Positions 45,118 to 54,646 of a DNA stretch of 64,000 nucleotides are shown one piece after another. The stretch spans positions 31,510 through 95,509 of the forward strand of contig NZ_JBLLVA010000022.1 in assembly GCF_047739745.1 (NCBI RefSeq), read 5' to 3'. A program made the translations under genes and the position numbers. The stretch's first letter is position 1; every line of letters begins with the position of its first letter. Below the pieces are notes generated by a model, which worked only from the letters and a program-made list of their open reading frames with translations, searched no databases and had not been told where the DNA came from. The stretch is from Pseudaminobacter sp047739745 (GTDB taxonomy: Bacteria; Pseudomonadota; Alphaproteobacteria; Rhizobiales; Rhizobiaceae).

Positions 45118-46749
45118 TCATTCGCTAACGACACCCGCCGGCGCGGTTTCGATCCTGAACGCCGCTGAAATGAGCGCGCGCGTATAGTCGGACTGCGGGC
45201 GTTCGAAAATCTGCTCGGACGGTCCCGACTCCACGATCCTGCCATTGCGCATGACGATGACGTCATTGGCCAGCGCCCGCACCACTTTCAGGTCATGGCT
45301 GATGAAGAGGTACGCCAGGTCGTGCCTGGCCTGCAGATTGCGCAGCAGGTCCACCACCTGCGCCTGCACGCTCATGTCCAGCGCGGAAGTCGGCTCGTCC
45401 AGCATGACGAAGCGCGGCTTCAGCACCATGGCGCGCGCAATCGCAATGCGTTGGCGCTGGCCGCCGGAAAATTCGTGCGGATAGCGAAACCGGGTCTCGG
45501 GATCGAGGCCGACTTCCCTGAGCACATCGACAACCCGAGTGTCGCGTTCATCGTCGGTCAGCCGCGGTTCGTGGATTTTCAGCCCCTCTTCGATGATTTC
45601 CGAGACCGACATGCGGGGGCTGAGCGAGCCGTAGGGGTCCTGGAAGACGATCTGCAACTCGCTGCGCAAAGGACGCATCTCGTTGAAGGACAGCCTATTG
45701 ATATCGCGTCCGTCGAAGCGGATCGTACCGTCGGACGAGATCATGCGCGCGAGCGCCAGCCCGAGCGTCGTCTTGCCTGAGCCGGATTCGCCGACGACGC
45801 CGAGCGTCTGGCCGGCGCGCACCGTCACATCGATACCGTCGACCGCCTTCACATGGTCTACCGTCTTGCGGAAGAAGCCCTTGCGGATCGGGAACCACAC
45901 CTTGACGTCTTCGCCGGCCATCACCGTAGCGGCGCCAGCATCGGCTGCAGGTGGTTTGCCTTTGGGCTCGGCGGCAAGCAGGTGGCGAGTGTATTCGTGC
46001 TGCGGATTGTCGAAAATCGCCGCCGTCGGGCCGGTCTCGACGATCTTGCCGCCGGTCATCACGCAGACCCGGTCGGCGATCTTGCGCACGATGCCCAGGT
46101 CATGGGTGATGAACAGCATCGACATGCCGTTCTTGCGCTTCAGCCCGTCGAGCAGTTCAAGGATTTGCGCCTGCACGGTAACGTCGAGCGCCGTCGTCGG
46201 TTCGTCGGCGATCAGGAGCACCGGCTCGTTGGCGAGCGCCATGGCGATCATGACGCGCTGGCGCTGGCCCCCGGAAAGCTGATGCGGATAGGCGCCGAGC
46301 CGCTTTTCCGGCTCGCGAATGCCGACCTCGTTCAGCAGCGTCAGCGTGCGGGCGCGCGCCTGCTTGTCGCCCATGCCCTGATGCAGCTTGAGGATTTCGA
46401 CGATTTGCTGCTCGATCGTGTGGAGCGGATTGAGCGACGTCATCGGCTCCTGGAAGATCATGGTGATCTTGTTGCCGCGCACCCGCCGAAGCTGGTTCTC
46501 GTTCATCGCCAGCAGGTCGGCACCCTCGAACAGGATTTCGCCGGACGGATGGCTGGCGGCGGGATAGGGCAGCAGCTTCAGCACCGAGAGCGCGGAAACC
46601 GACTTTCCCGAGCCGGATTCGCCGACCAGCGCCACCGTTTCGCCCTTGCCGATGTCGAAGGAGATGCGGTCGACCGCCGTCTGGCTGCGGCCACCCTGCG
46701 TAAAGGCGACGGAAAGATCGCGCACGGAAAGAAGGGGCGTTGCGCTCAC
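45118..46749 (-). CDS. yejF: Peptide ABC transporter, fused ATP-binding subunits
   Basis: The 543-residue protein holds two ABC ATPases. The first has Walker A GESGSGKS (about 42), LSGGQRQR and Walker B LLIADEPTTALDV; the second has GESGSGKTT (about 320), FSGGQRQR and FVMLDEPTSALDM. Each carries the oligopeptide-type C-terminal extension. GTG 46749 overlaps the yejE stop (GTGA). It powers the YejBE permease; YejF transporters import oligopeptides and microcin C-like compounds. Confidence 0.95.
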   Translation of the reverse strand: MSATPLLSVRDLSVAFTQGGRSQTAVDRISFDIGKGETVALVGESGSGKSVSALSVLKLLPYPAASHPSGEILFEGADLLAMNENQLRRVRGNKITMIFQEPMTSLNPLHTIEQQIVEILKLHQGMGDKQARARTLTLLNEVGIREPEKRLGAYPHQLSGGQRQRVMIAMALANEPVLLIADEPTTALDVTVQAQILELLDGLKRKNGMSMLFITHDLGIVRKIADRVCVMTGGKIVETGPTAAIFDNPQHEYTRHLLAAEPKGKPPAADAGAATVMAGEDVKVWFPIRKGFFRKTVDHVKAVDGIDVTVRAGQTLGVVGESGSGKTTLGLALARMISSDGTIRFDGRDINRLSFNEMRPLRSELQIVFQDPYGSLSPRMSVSEIIEEGLKIHEPRLTDDERDTRVVDVLREVGLDPETRFRYPHEFSGGQRQRIAIARAMVLKPRFVMLDEPTSALDMSVQAQVVDLLRNLQARHDLAYLFISHDLKVVRALANDVIVMRNGRIVESGPSEQIFERPQSDYTRALISAAFRIETAPAGVVSE

Positions 46750-47882
46750 CGGAATGTCTTTCTGGGATCGAAGGCGTCGCGGGTTGCCTCGCCGATGAAG
46801 ATCAGGAGCGACAGCATCAGTGAAATTACCACGAAGCCTGATATGCCGAGCCATGGCGCATTGAGGTTGCGCTGGCCCTGCTTGAGCAGTTCGCCAAGCG
46901 AAGCCGAGCCCGGCGGCAGGCCGAAGCCGAGGAAATCCAGCGCCGTCAGTGTGGTGATTGAGCCGTTCAGAATAAAGGGCAGAAAGGTCAGCGTCGCCAC
47001 CATGGCATTGGGAAGCAAATGGCGGAACATGATGGTGCGGTTGGGCACGCCGAGTGCGCGCGCGGCGTTGACATATTCGAAATTGCGGGCGCGCAGGAAC
47101 TCGGCCCGTACAATGCCGACGAAGCTGACCCAGGAAAACAGGAGCATGATGCCGAGCAGGATGAAGAAGCCCGGTGGCAGGATCGCCGCGATGATCAGGA
47201 GCAGATAGAGCACCGGGATCGCCGACCAGATTTCGACGAAACGCTGGAAGACGAGGTCGGTCAGCCCGCCGAAATAGCCCTGTACCGCGCCTGCCGACAC
47301 GCCGAGAACGGCCGAGCCTGCCGTCAGGATAAGCCCGAACAGCACCGAAACCCGAAATCCGTAGATAACGCGCGAAAGCACGTCGCGGGCCTGGTCGTCG
47401 GTGCCGAGCCAGTTCCAGTTGCCGACGACGCAGTTCGGGTCGTCGACGCCCTGTGGGTAGCGCTGGCAACGCTCCTCGGCCGTGTACATCCACGAGGGTT
47501 TTGCAGGAGCGGCTTGCGGTATCTCGTTATTGACCGTGCGATAGTGATAGCGCACCGGCGGCCAGATCATCCAGCCATTCGCCTCGATCTCGTCCTTGAT
47601 CACCGGGTCGCGATAGTCGGTGACGGCGAGGAAGCCGCCGAATTTTTCCTCCGGATAGTCGATCAGCACCGGAAACAGGACCTCCCCCTTATAGGAGGCG
47701 AGAATCGGCCGGTCGTTGGCGATGAACTCGGAAAACAGCGACAGCACGAACAGGATGAGGAATATCCAGAGGGACCAGTAACCGCGCCGGTTCGCCTTGA
47801 AATTCTGCCAGCGGCGCTGGTTGAGCGGCGACAGCGAGGGGCGCCGCGCCGCCTCCTTTCCGGTAAATTCGGCAACCGACAT
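46746..47882 (-). CDS. yejE: Peptide ABC transporter permease
   Basis: The 378-residue permease has an N-terminal helix after a basic stretch (YWSLWIFLILFVLSLF), a periplasmic loop of about 130 residues, then the BPD_transp_1 permease domain with the EAA-like motif FVGIVRAEFLRARNFEYVNAARALG. ATG 47882 follows GGAGG. It overlaps the yejB stop as TGATG. Confidence 0.94.
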   Translation of the reverse strand: MSVAEFTGKEAARRPSLSPLNQRRWQNFKANRRGYWSLWIFLILFVLSLFSEFIANDRPILASYKGEVLFPVLIDYPEEKFGGFLAVTDYRDPVIKDEIEANGWMIWPPVRYHYRTVNNEIPQAAPAKPSWMYTAEERCQRYPQGVDDPNCVVGNWNWLGTDDQARDVLSRVIYGFRVSVLFGLILTAGSAVLGVSAGAVQGYFGGLTDLVFQRFVEIWSAIPVLYLLLIIAAILPPGFFILLGIMLLFSWVSFVGIVRAEFLRARNFEYVNAARALGVPNRTIMFRHLLPNAMVATLTFLPFILNGSITTLTALDFLGFGLPPGSASLGELLKQGQRNLNAPWLGISGFVVISLMLSLLIFIGEATRDAFDPRKTFR

Positions 47883-48982
47883 CAGACCTCCCTCCGCTCG
47901 AAATCGATGCGAGGGTCGATCCATGTGTAGGTGAGGTCCGAGATCAGGCTGATGACCAGGCCGATCAGCGAGAAGATGTAGAGATTGGCAAAGACCACCG
48001 GATAGTCGCGGTCGAGAATGGAGCGGAAACCGAGCAGGCCGAGGCCATCGAGCGAGAAGATGTTTTCGATCAGCAACGAGCCGGTGAAAAAGGCCGAAAT
48101 GAAGGCGCCCGGAAAGCCGGCGATGACGATCAGCATGGCGTTGCGGAACACATGCCCGTAGAGCACCTGCCGCTCGGTCAGCCCCTTGGCGCGCGCCGTC
48201 ACGACATATTGCTTTCGGATTTCGTCGAGGAAGGAATTCTTGGTGAGCAGCGTCGTGGTGGCGAAGGCCGAGAGCACCAGCGCGGTCAGCGGCAGCGTGA
48301 TATGCCAGAGATAGTCAAGTATCTTCCCGCCCAGCGACAACTGGTCGAAATTGTCGGAGGTGAGCCCGCGTAGTGGAAACCAGTCATAGAACGAGCCGCC
48401 GGCAAACAGCACCATCAACAGGATGGCGAACAGGAAGCCGGGAATGGCATAGCCGACGATGACGACGCCGCTGGTCCAGACGTCGAAGGCCGAGCCGTCC
48501 TTGACCGCCTTGCGGATGCCGAGCGGGATCGAGATCAGATAGGATAGCAGCGTCACCCACAGGCCGATGGTGATCGACACCGGCATCTTCTCGATGATCA
48601 GGTCGAGTACGCTTATGTCGCGGAAATAACTCTGGCCGAAGTCGAGCCGGATATAGTCCCACAGCATGCCGAAAAAGCGCTCGAGCGGTGGCTTGTCGAA
48701 GCCGAACTGTTTTTCCAGCTTGGCGATGAATTCAGGGTCGAGGCCCTGCGCGCCGCTATATTTGGACGACGTGACGCCGCCGACATCGAAGTTGGTCCCG
48801 CCTGAATCGCCTCCTCCACCGGATATGCGGTCGCTCGAGTCGCCGCCCTGTCCGGTCAGTTTGGCAATCACCTGCTCGACCGGCCCGCCCGGCGCGAACT
48901 GGATCACGGCGAAGGAAATCGCCATGATCCCGAACAGGGTCGGGATCATCAAAAGCACGCGCCGCAGAATATAGGCGCCCAT
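47882..48982 (-). CDS. yejB: Peptide ABC transporter permease
   Basis: The 366-residue permease opens with an RRVLLMIPTLFGIMAISFAV helix typical of DppB/OppB/YejB. A glycine/serine-rich periplasmic insert (about residues 45-75) and the permease domain with TARAKGLTERQVLYGHVFRNA follow. The insert is normal for YejB. It lies 39 nt after the second yejA. Confidence 0.94.
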   Translation of the reverse strand: MGAYILRRVLLMIPTLFGIMAISFAVIQFAPGGPVEQVIAKLTGQGGDSSDRISGGGGDSGGTNFDVGGVTSSKYSGAQGLDPEFIAKLEKQFGFDKPPLERFFGMLWDYIRLDFGQSYFRDISVLDLIIEKMPVSITIGLWVTLLSYLISIPLGIRKAVKDGSAFDVWTSGVVIVGYAIPGFLFAILLMVLFAGGSFYDWFPLRGLTSDNFDQLSLGGKILDYLWHITLPLTALVLSAFATTTLLTKNSFLDEIRKQYVVTARAKGLTERQVLYGHVFRNAMLIVIAGFPGAFISAFFTGSLLIENIFSLDGLGLLGFRSILDRDYPVVFANLYIFSLIGLVISLISDLTYTWIDPRIDFERREV

Positions 48983-49021
48983 CAGTCCTGAACTCCGGCT
49001 TCGGACCCGTGATCGAGACTG

Positions 49022-50902
49022 TCAGTCTTTGCCAATACGTGCCGCCTTGTCTTTGTCGAACCACCACATTGCCTCGACCGGAAAGCCGAAATCGGGTTTC
49101 GGCTCCTTGAAGCCGAACATGTCCCAGAAGGCTGCGCGGTGATTCGCCGAATGCCAATTTGGAATCCAGTCTTGCCGTGCGCGCAAGACCCGGTCCAGTG
49201 CGCGCATGGCCACGGTCAGCTTCGCGCGGTCGTCGGCGCGCCCGACGGCGTCGACCAGCGCGTCGACGGCGGGGTCCTGGGTGCCCGGCAGGTTCCGAGA
49301 TCCGGCAAGTGCCGCCGAACGCGAGTGAAACAGCGCTTCGATCTCGTCGCGCGTTGGCGTGGCGGTAAAGGAAAGCGCCATGGTGATGAGATCGAAATCG
49401 AAATCGTTCTGGCGCGCCGCATATTGGGCCGAATCGACCACGCGGATCGACGCATCCACGCCGATAGCCCGCATATTGCCGATCCAGCCGCCAAGAATCT
49501 GCTCCCACAAATCGTCTTCGACCAGGATTTCGACGCTCAGCCGTTCACCTTTGTCATTGGCCAGCATCGAGCCCGAGCGGCTCCATCCGGCTTCCTTGAG
49601 AAGTTTTGCGGCGGTGCCGAGCAGTTTTCGGTCGCGGCCTGAGCCGTCCGAAACCGGTTGCAGCATCGCCTCGCCGAACGCTTCTTCGGGTATTTTACCG
49701 CGAAGCGGCTCAAGCAGGGCCAGTTCCTCGGCCGATGGCAGTCCTTCGGCACGAAAATCCGAGCGTTCGAAGCAGGATTGCGAGCGCTCATAGGAGCCGT
49801 AGAACAGATTGCGCTTTGTCCACTCGAAGTCGAAACACATGGCCAAGGCCCGGCGCACGCGCAAATCGCGGAAGCGCTCGCGGCGCAGATTGATGGCGGT
49901 CGCCTGCATCGATGGCCGCTTTTCGGCAGGGAACTCGCGCTTTATCACCTTGCCTTGCTTCAGCGCCGGAAAATCATAGCCGGTCGCCCAGACGCGCGAA
50001 GTGAACTCCTGCCGATAAAGGATGTCGCCCTTCTTGAATGCCTCGAACCCCGCCTGCCGGTCGCGGTAGAATTCGATGCGCAGGCGGTCGAAATTGTAGA
50101 GGCCACGATTGACCGGCAGATCGCGTCCCCAATAGTCGGGAACGCGCTCATATTCGATGGTCTGGCCGGCCACGACGCGCCCGACCTTGTAGGGCCCCGA
50201 GCCGAGCGGCGCCTTGAGCCCGGCGCCATCGAACGGGTTGGCCTCGAAATAGGCTTTCGAGACTATCGGGAAGCCGGCGACGTTCAGCACGGTTCGAGCA
50301 GACTGTCTGCCCGAGAAGGACACACGCAAGGTGGTCTCGTCGACGGCAACCGCCTCCACCATGTGGGCCAACGGCAAAAGCAGGTTGGGGTGCCCGTCCT
50401 TCTTATAAAGGTTGAAGGAAAAGGCAGCGTCCTCGGCAGTCAGTTTCGTGCCGTCATGGAAGCGCGCTTGCGGGCGCATGGCGAATTCGAACGTATTGCG
50501 ATCTTCCGAGATGGTGACCGATTCGGCAAGCAGGCCGTACAGCGCGTCCGGTTCATCCAGCGCGCCGGCCATCAGCGAATCGAAACACATTTCCATTCGC
50601 GGCGGCGCGTCGCCCTTGGCCACGAATGTGTTCAGCGTGTTGAAGGTAAGGACGTTTTGGTTGAAGACCCAGTTGGGCGGCGAAAAAACGAAGGTGCCGC
50701 CCTTCGGCGCATCCGGGTTTATGTAGTCGAAATGCTTGAAGTCGGGGCCATATTTTAGGTCGCCGAAGGCCGACAGCCCATATAGCGGCGTTCCGGTGGG
50801 CGAGGCGGCGAAGGCGAAGCCGGGCAGGAGCGCTGCCGCCGAGCCGAGTGCAAGGAACTCCCGGCGTGAAAGGCAGGTCGATGGCTGGCTCGGTGCACCC
50901 AT
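49022..50902 (-). CDS. YejA-type peptide-binding protein with Tat-like signal
   Basis: A 626-residue SBP_bac_5 (extracellular solute-binding family 5) protein. Its N-terminus LSRREFLALGSAAALLPGFA (residues 11-30) has the twin-arginine SRRxFL motif, so export by Tat is predicted. The binding core includes YKNPDAPKGG-like DYINPDAPKGGTF and the WYKDxxPxxDF-like tail. It overlaps the upstream paralogue's stop (TGATG) and precedes yejB. The neighbouring paralogue has an ordinary Sec signal. Confidence 0.92.
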   Translation of the reverse strand: MGAPSQPSTCLSRREFLALGSAAALLPGFAFAASPTGTPLYGLSAFGDLKYGPDFKHFDYINPDAPKGGTFVFSPPNWVFNQNVLTFNTLNTFVAKGDAPPRMEMCFDSLMAGALDEPDALYGLLAESVTISEDRNTFEFAMRPQARFHDGTKLTAEDAAFSFNLYKKDGHPNLLLPLAHMVEAVAVDETTLRVSFSGRQSARTVLNVAGFPIVSKAYFEANPFDGAGLKAPLGSGPYKVGRVVAGQTIEYERVPDYWGRDLPVNRGLYNFDRLRIEFYRDRQAGFEAFKKGDILYRQEFTSRVWATGYDFPALKQGKVIKREFPAEKRPSMQATAINLRRERFRDLRVRRALAMCFDFEWTKRNLFYGSYERSQSCFERSDFRAEGLPSAEELALLEPLRGKIPEEAFGEAMLQPVSDGSGRDRKLLGTAAKLLKEAGWSRSGSMLANDKGERLSVEILVEDDLWEQILGGWIGNMRAIGVDASIRVVDSAQYAARQNDFDFDLITMALSFTATPTRDEIEALFHSRSAALAGSRNLPGTQDPAVDALVDAVGRADDRAKLTVAMRALDRVLRARQDWIPNWHSANHRAAFWDMFGFKEPKPDFGFPVEAMWWFDKDKAARIGKD

Positions 50903-52791
50903 CAGTCGGCGCTCTTGTATTTGGCTTCCAGCGCCTTCTCCTTCTCCGGGTCGATCCACCAGGAATCGATGTCGGCACCGACATAGGCCGGCTGCTTTTC
51001 AGGAATGCCGAACTTGTTCCAGTAGGCGAGCCAGACGACCGGCCGGTGCCATTGCGGCACCACGTAATAGTTCCATAGCAGCACCCGGTCGAGCGCACGC
51101 GTGGCGGCCATGAGGTCCTCGCGGTCGGTGGCGAAGATCACCCGCTCGACCAGCGCATCGACCACCGGATCCTTGATGCCGGCCAGGTTGCGTGAGCCGG
51201 GCCTGTCGGCGGCTTGCGAACTCCAGAAATCGCGCTGCTCGTTGCCGGGAGACGACGATTGGGGGAACTGCCCGGTAACAGAATCAAAGTCGAAATTGCG
51301 ATAGCGATTGATGTACTGACTGGGGTCGACGATGCGCAGCGAGGCATTGATGCCGATCTTGCGCAGGCTGGCGATGTAGGAACTGGAAATGATCTCATCG
51401 GTGGGACCGCTGCCGAGAATCTCGATCCTGAATTGCTCGCCCTTGTCGTTCAGCATCTTGCCGCCATTGATGTTCCAGCCGGCCTGCGCGAACAGCTCGA
51501 TCGCCTGGCGCAGATATCGCCGCTCGGCTTGCGGCGTGTCGTAGATCGGCAGCTTGAACTCCTCGGTGAAGAGCTCAGGCGGCAGCTTGTCCTTGAATTT
51601 GTTGAGGAGCTCCAGTTCCTTGCCGCTGGGAAGTCCGCTTGAGGCCAGGTCCTGGCCTTCGAAATAGCTGTCGGTACGCGTGTTCAGCCCGTAGAAGAGC
51701 GTGCGGTTCATGCTCTCGAAATCAAGCGCCAGTGTAAGCGCATGGCGCACCCGCCGGTCCTGGAATTGCGGGCGGCGCAGGTTGAGCACGAAGCCCTGCA
51801 TCGGCTCTCCGCTCTCGGTCTTGAATTCCCGCTTGATGACGTCGCCTGCCTTAAAGGCCGGAAAAATGTATTCCGTGGCCCAGCGCCGAGAGCTGTTTTC
51901 CGGACGAACGTCTTCGAAGCCGCCCTTGGTGAAGGCTTGCCACTCGGCATTGTCGTCTTGGATGTAGATATAGCGGCGGCGGTCGAAATTGTTGCGGCCG
52001 ACATTGACGCCGACATCGGCGCCCCAATAGTCCGGAACGCGGCTCCAGATCACTTCCGAGCCGGGCTTGAAACTCTCGATCTTGTAGGCGCCGGAGCCGA
52101 GCGGCGGTTCAAGGCTTGGCTGCGTGATGTCGCGCTTCCTGCCCTTGGCATTGGTGCCTTCCCACCAGTGCTTGGGCAGCACCACCAGGTCACCCAGGAT
52201 CAGCGGCAACTCGCGATTGCCCTTTTGATCGAAGCGGAACTCGATCTCGCGCTCCGAAATCGCGACGGCTTCCTTAACATTGCCGAAATAGCGAATGAAA
52301 TTCGGGCTCTCGGCTTTCAGGAAATTGAACGACCAGACCACGTCTTCGGCGGTGATCGGCTTGCCGTCGTGCCATTTGGCACGTGGATCGAGCCGGTAGG
52401 TGGCCGAGGAGAAGTCGTCCGGATATTTGAAGGCCTCGGCGATCAGCGGGTGATTGGTGCTGCCCTCGTCAGTCGCCTTGGCCATCAATGTGTCGTAGAG
52501 CAGGCCACCTTGATAGTTCAGGCCGGCTGCGGCCGTCCCGCGCACGATGAAGGGATTGAAGCTGTCGAAGCTGCCGCTGGCGACTGAATTGAGCGTTCCG
52601 CCCTTGGGCGCTTGCGGGTTTACATAGTCGTAGTGCTTCAACTCCGCGCCGTATTTGGACTCGCCGATCAGCGAGGCGGTGCTTCGCCATTCATCGGCCT
52701 GAGCCCAAGCCAAGCTTGCCGACAAAATGGCGCCCGCCAAGCCCGCTGTTGCGCCCGCCCGTGCTATTATGTCTGGCAGCCATGCTTTCAT
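50902..52791 (-). CDS. yejA: YejA-type peptide-binding protein (Sec signal)
   Basis: A 629-residue SBP_bac_5 protein, the first gene of the yej operon. The signal peptide (ARAGATAGLAGAILSASLAWA) is Sec-type with one arginine. The core shares DYVNPQAPKGGTLNS and the repeated blocks (for example WHDGKPITAEDVVWSFN) with the downstream paralogue. ATG 52791 has GAGG 6 nt upstream; ATG 52803 is the alternative. It may bind oligopeptides for import. Confidence 0.93.
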   Translation of the reverse strand: MKAWLPDIIARAGATAGLAGAILSASLAWAQADEWRSTASLIGESKYGAELKHYDYVNPQAPKGGTLNSVASGSFDSFNPFIVRGTAAAGLNYQGGLLYDTLMAKATDEGSTNHPLIAEAFKYPDDFSSATYRLDPRAKWHDGKPITAEDVVWSFNFLKAESPNFIRYFGNVKEAVAISEREIEFRFDQKGNRELPLILGDLVVLPKHWWEGTNAKGRKRDITQPSLEPPLGSGAYKIESFKPGSEVIWSRVPDYWGADVGVNVGRNNFDRRRYIYIQDDNAEWQAFTKGGFEDVRPENSSRRWATEYIFPAFKAGDVIKREFKTESGEPMQGFVLNLRRPQFQDRRVRHALTLALDFESMNRTLFYGLNTRTDSYFEGQDLASSGLPSGKELELLNKFKDKLPPELFTEEFKLPIYDTPQAERRYLRQAIELFAQAGWNINGGKMLNDKGEQFRIEILGSGPTDEIISSSYIASLRKIGINASLRIVDPSQYINRYRNFDFDSVTGQFPQSSSPGNEQRDFWSSQAADRPGSRNLAGIKDPVVDALVERVIFATDREDLMAATRALDRVLLWNYYVVPQWHRPVVWLAYWNKFGIPEKQPAYVGADIDSWWIDPEKEKALEAKYKSAD

Positions 52792-52892
52792 TGCGAACCT
52801 CATGCGCGATCTTCATTCGGCAATGTAGAACATTGCACGGCCGTGGAAACCGCGTATCGCCGGATCGGCGAGCATATGCGTGATTTCCAACA

Positions 52893-52919
52893 AAAAAGCC
52901 GGGGTGAACCCGGCTTTTT
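52893..52919 (-). terminator. Bidirectional terminator between cytochrome c and yejA
   Basis: AAAAAGCCGGG (52893-52903) and CCCGGCTTTTT (52909-52919) form an 11-bp stem with a 5-nt loop and A/T tracts on both sides. On the minus strand it ends the cytochrome gene 24 nt after its stop. Confidence 0.88.
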
Positions 52920-52943
52920 CATGATCTGGCGATGACGATTTCG

Positions 52944-53699
52944 TTATTGCGCCGGTGCCGGCGTCGCATTTTCGGCTGGGGCCGGTTCCGCAGATGCCGG
53001 CTCGGTCGGAGCGGCCGCACCATCGGCCGGCGCTGCCGCATCGTCCGCGGGTGCCGCGCCTTCCGCCGGAGCCTCCGCGGGTGCCGCGCCCTCGGCAGGG
53101 GCTTCGGCCGGGGCTGCGCCCTCGGCAGGGGCTTCGGCCGGGGCTGCGCCAGCCTCGGGCAGCGGGGCCGGATTGTCCGACAGCGTACGCAGGTAAGCGA
53201 TCAGATTGGCGCGCTCGTCGTCTTTCTTGACGCCGGCGAAGCCCATCGCGGTTCCCTTGATGTAGCCCTTCGGCGAGGCAAGAAAGTGGTTGAGGTGGTC
53301 GAAATCCCAGACGACCGAGCCGCCCTGCGAAAATTCCTTCATGGCTGCCGAGTAGGAGAAGCCCTCATGCCCGCCGATCGGGCGATTGACGATGTCCCAC
53401 AGTGCCGGGCCGACCTTGTTCGCGCCGCCCTTTTCGGCGGTGTGGCAGGCCGCGCACTTCTTGAACACCGCAGCACCGGCTTCGGCATTGGCGCTTGCCA
53501 GAAGCTCGGCGATCGGCGTGGCTTCCTCGGCCTCGCCACCGGCCGCGGCCGGCTCGGCTTCGGCGGCTTCAATGGCGTAACCCGGCTTCTCGGGAACCGG
53601 CGAGGCAAAAATCGCATCGGAAGCAAGGGAGATCGAAAAGACGACGAAAGCAGTGCCCAGCAGGCCGCCAATCACCTTGTTGAATTCGAATGAGTTCAT
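52944..53699 (-). CDS. Membrane-anchored cytochrome c (CycM/c552 type)
   Basis: The 251-residue protein has an N-terminal helix (KVIGGLLGTAFVVFSISLA) that anchors it, a linker and one class I cytochrome c domain: heme motif CAACH (near residue 82) and a Met in GTAMGFAG as sixth ligand. Such proteins carry electrons from the bc1 complex to terminal oxidases. After the heme domain a tail of about 70 residues is made almost only of Ala, Pro and Glu in decapeptide repeats (APAEAPAEGA-like). The repeats are coded by 30-bp units. Confidence 0.92.
   Translation of the reverse strand: MNSFEFNKVIGGLLGTAFVVFSISLASDAIFASPVPEKPGYAIEAAEAEPAAAGGEAEEATPIAELLASANAEAGAAVFKKCAACHTAEKGGANKVGPALWDIVNRPIGGHEGFSYSAAMKEFSQGGSVVWDFDHLNHFLASPKGYIKGTAMGFAGVKKDDERANLIAYLRTLSDNPAPLPEAGAAPAEAPAEGAAPAEAPAEGAAPAEAPAEGAAPADDAAAPADGAAAPTEPASAEPAPAENATPAPAQ
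53061..53150. repeat. Three tandem 30-bp units in the cytochrome c tail
   Basis: Units at 53061-53090, 53091-53120 and 53121-53150; the last two are identical over all 30 bases and the first is diverged. They encode the Ala-Pro-Glu decapeptides and are likely to vary in copy number. Confidence 0.85.
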
Positions 53700-53903
53700 T
53701 CGCCCCTGGGCTCCCTTGGTCGGCTTTGTGGCGGAAGCAGCGCTCCCGCGTAGAACGGCAATATTCCTTTGCCGGTCGGGACCGGCAGAATTTGGCGGAA
53801 ACTAGGTCTTTTGCTTGCCCGTTGCAACACCTATAAGAGCCCTTCCAGTGAGACCTTTTGCCACTTTTCGCCGTCGCTTTCTTGGACTTTTTTGCAGCGT
53901 TCC

Positions 53904-54644
53904 ATGTCTCATCTCATCCTCATTCCCGCGCGCTTGCGCGCAACGCGGCTGCCGGGAAAGCCGCTTGCCGATATTTGCGGCCGACCGATGATCGTGCATG
54001 TCGCGGAGCGTGCGCGCGAGAGCGGATTGGGGCGCGTGGTGGTGGCGACCGACGCCGAGGAGGTCGCGCAGACGGTCCGCGCCCATGGATTCGAGGCGGT
54101 CATGACCCGCAGCGATCACGAATCAGGCTCCGACCGGATTTTCGAGGCGCTTACCTTGCTCGATCCGAGCGGCCTCATCGAAACCATCATCAATGTCCAG
54201 GGCGATCTGCCGACGATCGATCCGCAGACGATCCGCTCGGCCCTTCTGCCCTTCGAGGATACTGAGGTGGATATCGCCACGCTTGGCGTCGAGATCACGC
54301 GCGAGGAGGAGAAGGCCAACCCGAACGTGGTCAAGATCGTCGGCTCTCCGCGCTCGGAAGCCCGGCTGCGCGCGCTTTATTTCACGCGGGCGACGGCGCC
54401 CTGGGGCGATGGCCCGCTCTATCACCATATCGGCCTCTATGCATATCGGCGCGAGGCGTTGCAGCATTTCGTCAAATTGAAGCCGTCGCCGCTGGAAAAG
54501 CGCGAGCGGCTGGAACAGTTGCGTGCACTAGAGGCCGGGATGCGCATCGATGTCGAGATCGTCGATTCGGTGCCGCTCGGCGTCGACACGCCCGACGATC
54601 TGGAACGCGCACGCCAAATCATCAGCGGACAAGACAAGGCCTGA
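53904..54644 (+). CDS. kdsB: 3-deoxy-manno-octulosonate cytidylyltransferase
   Basis: KdsB activates KDO as CMP-KDO for lipopolysaccharide inner core. The 246-residue protein has LIPARLRATRLPGKPLADI at the N-terminus (CTP-binding loop), TRSDHESGSDRIFEAL and VNVQGDLPTIDP (here INVQGDLPTID). ATG 53904 is the homologous start; a longer frame to 53769 is not used. It is divergent from the cytochrome gene across about 200 nt and lies 2 nt before pheA. Confidence 0.96.
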   Translation: MSHLILIPARLRATRLPGKPLADICGRPMIVHVAERARESGLGRVVVATDAEEVAQTVRAHGFEAVMTRSDHESGSDRIFEALTLLDPSGLIETIINVQGDLPTIDPQTIRSALLPFEDTEVDIATLGVEITREEEKANPNVVKIVGSPRSEARLRALYFTRATAPWGDGPLYHHIGLYAYRREALQHFVKLKPSPLEKRERLEQLRALEAGMRIDVEIVDSVPLGVDTPDDLERARQIISGQDKA

Positions 54645-54646
54645 CC

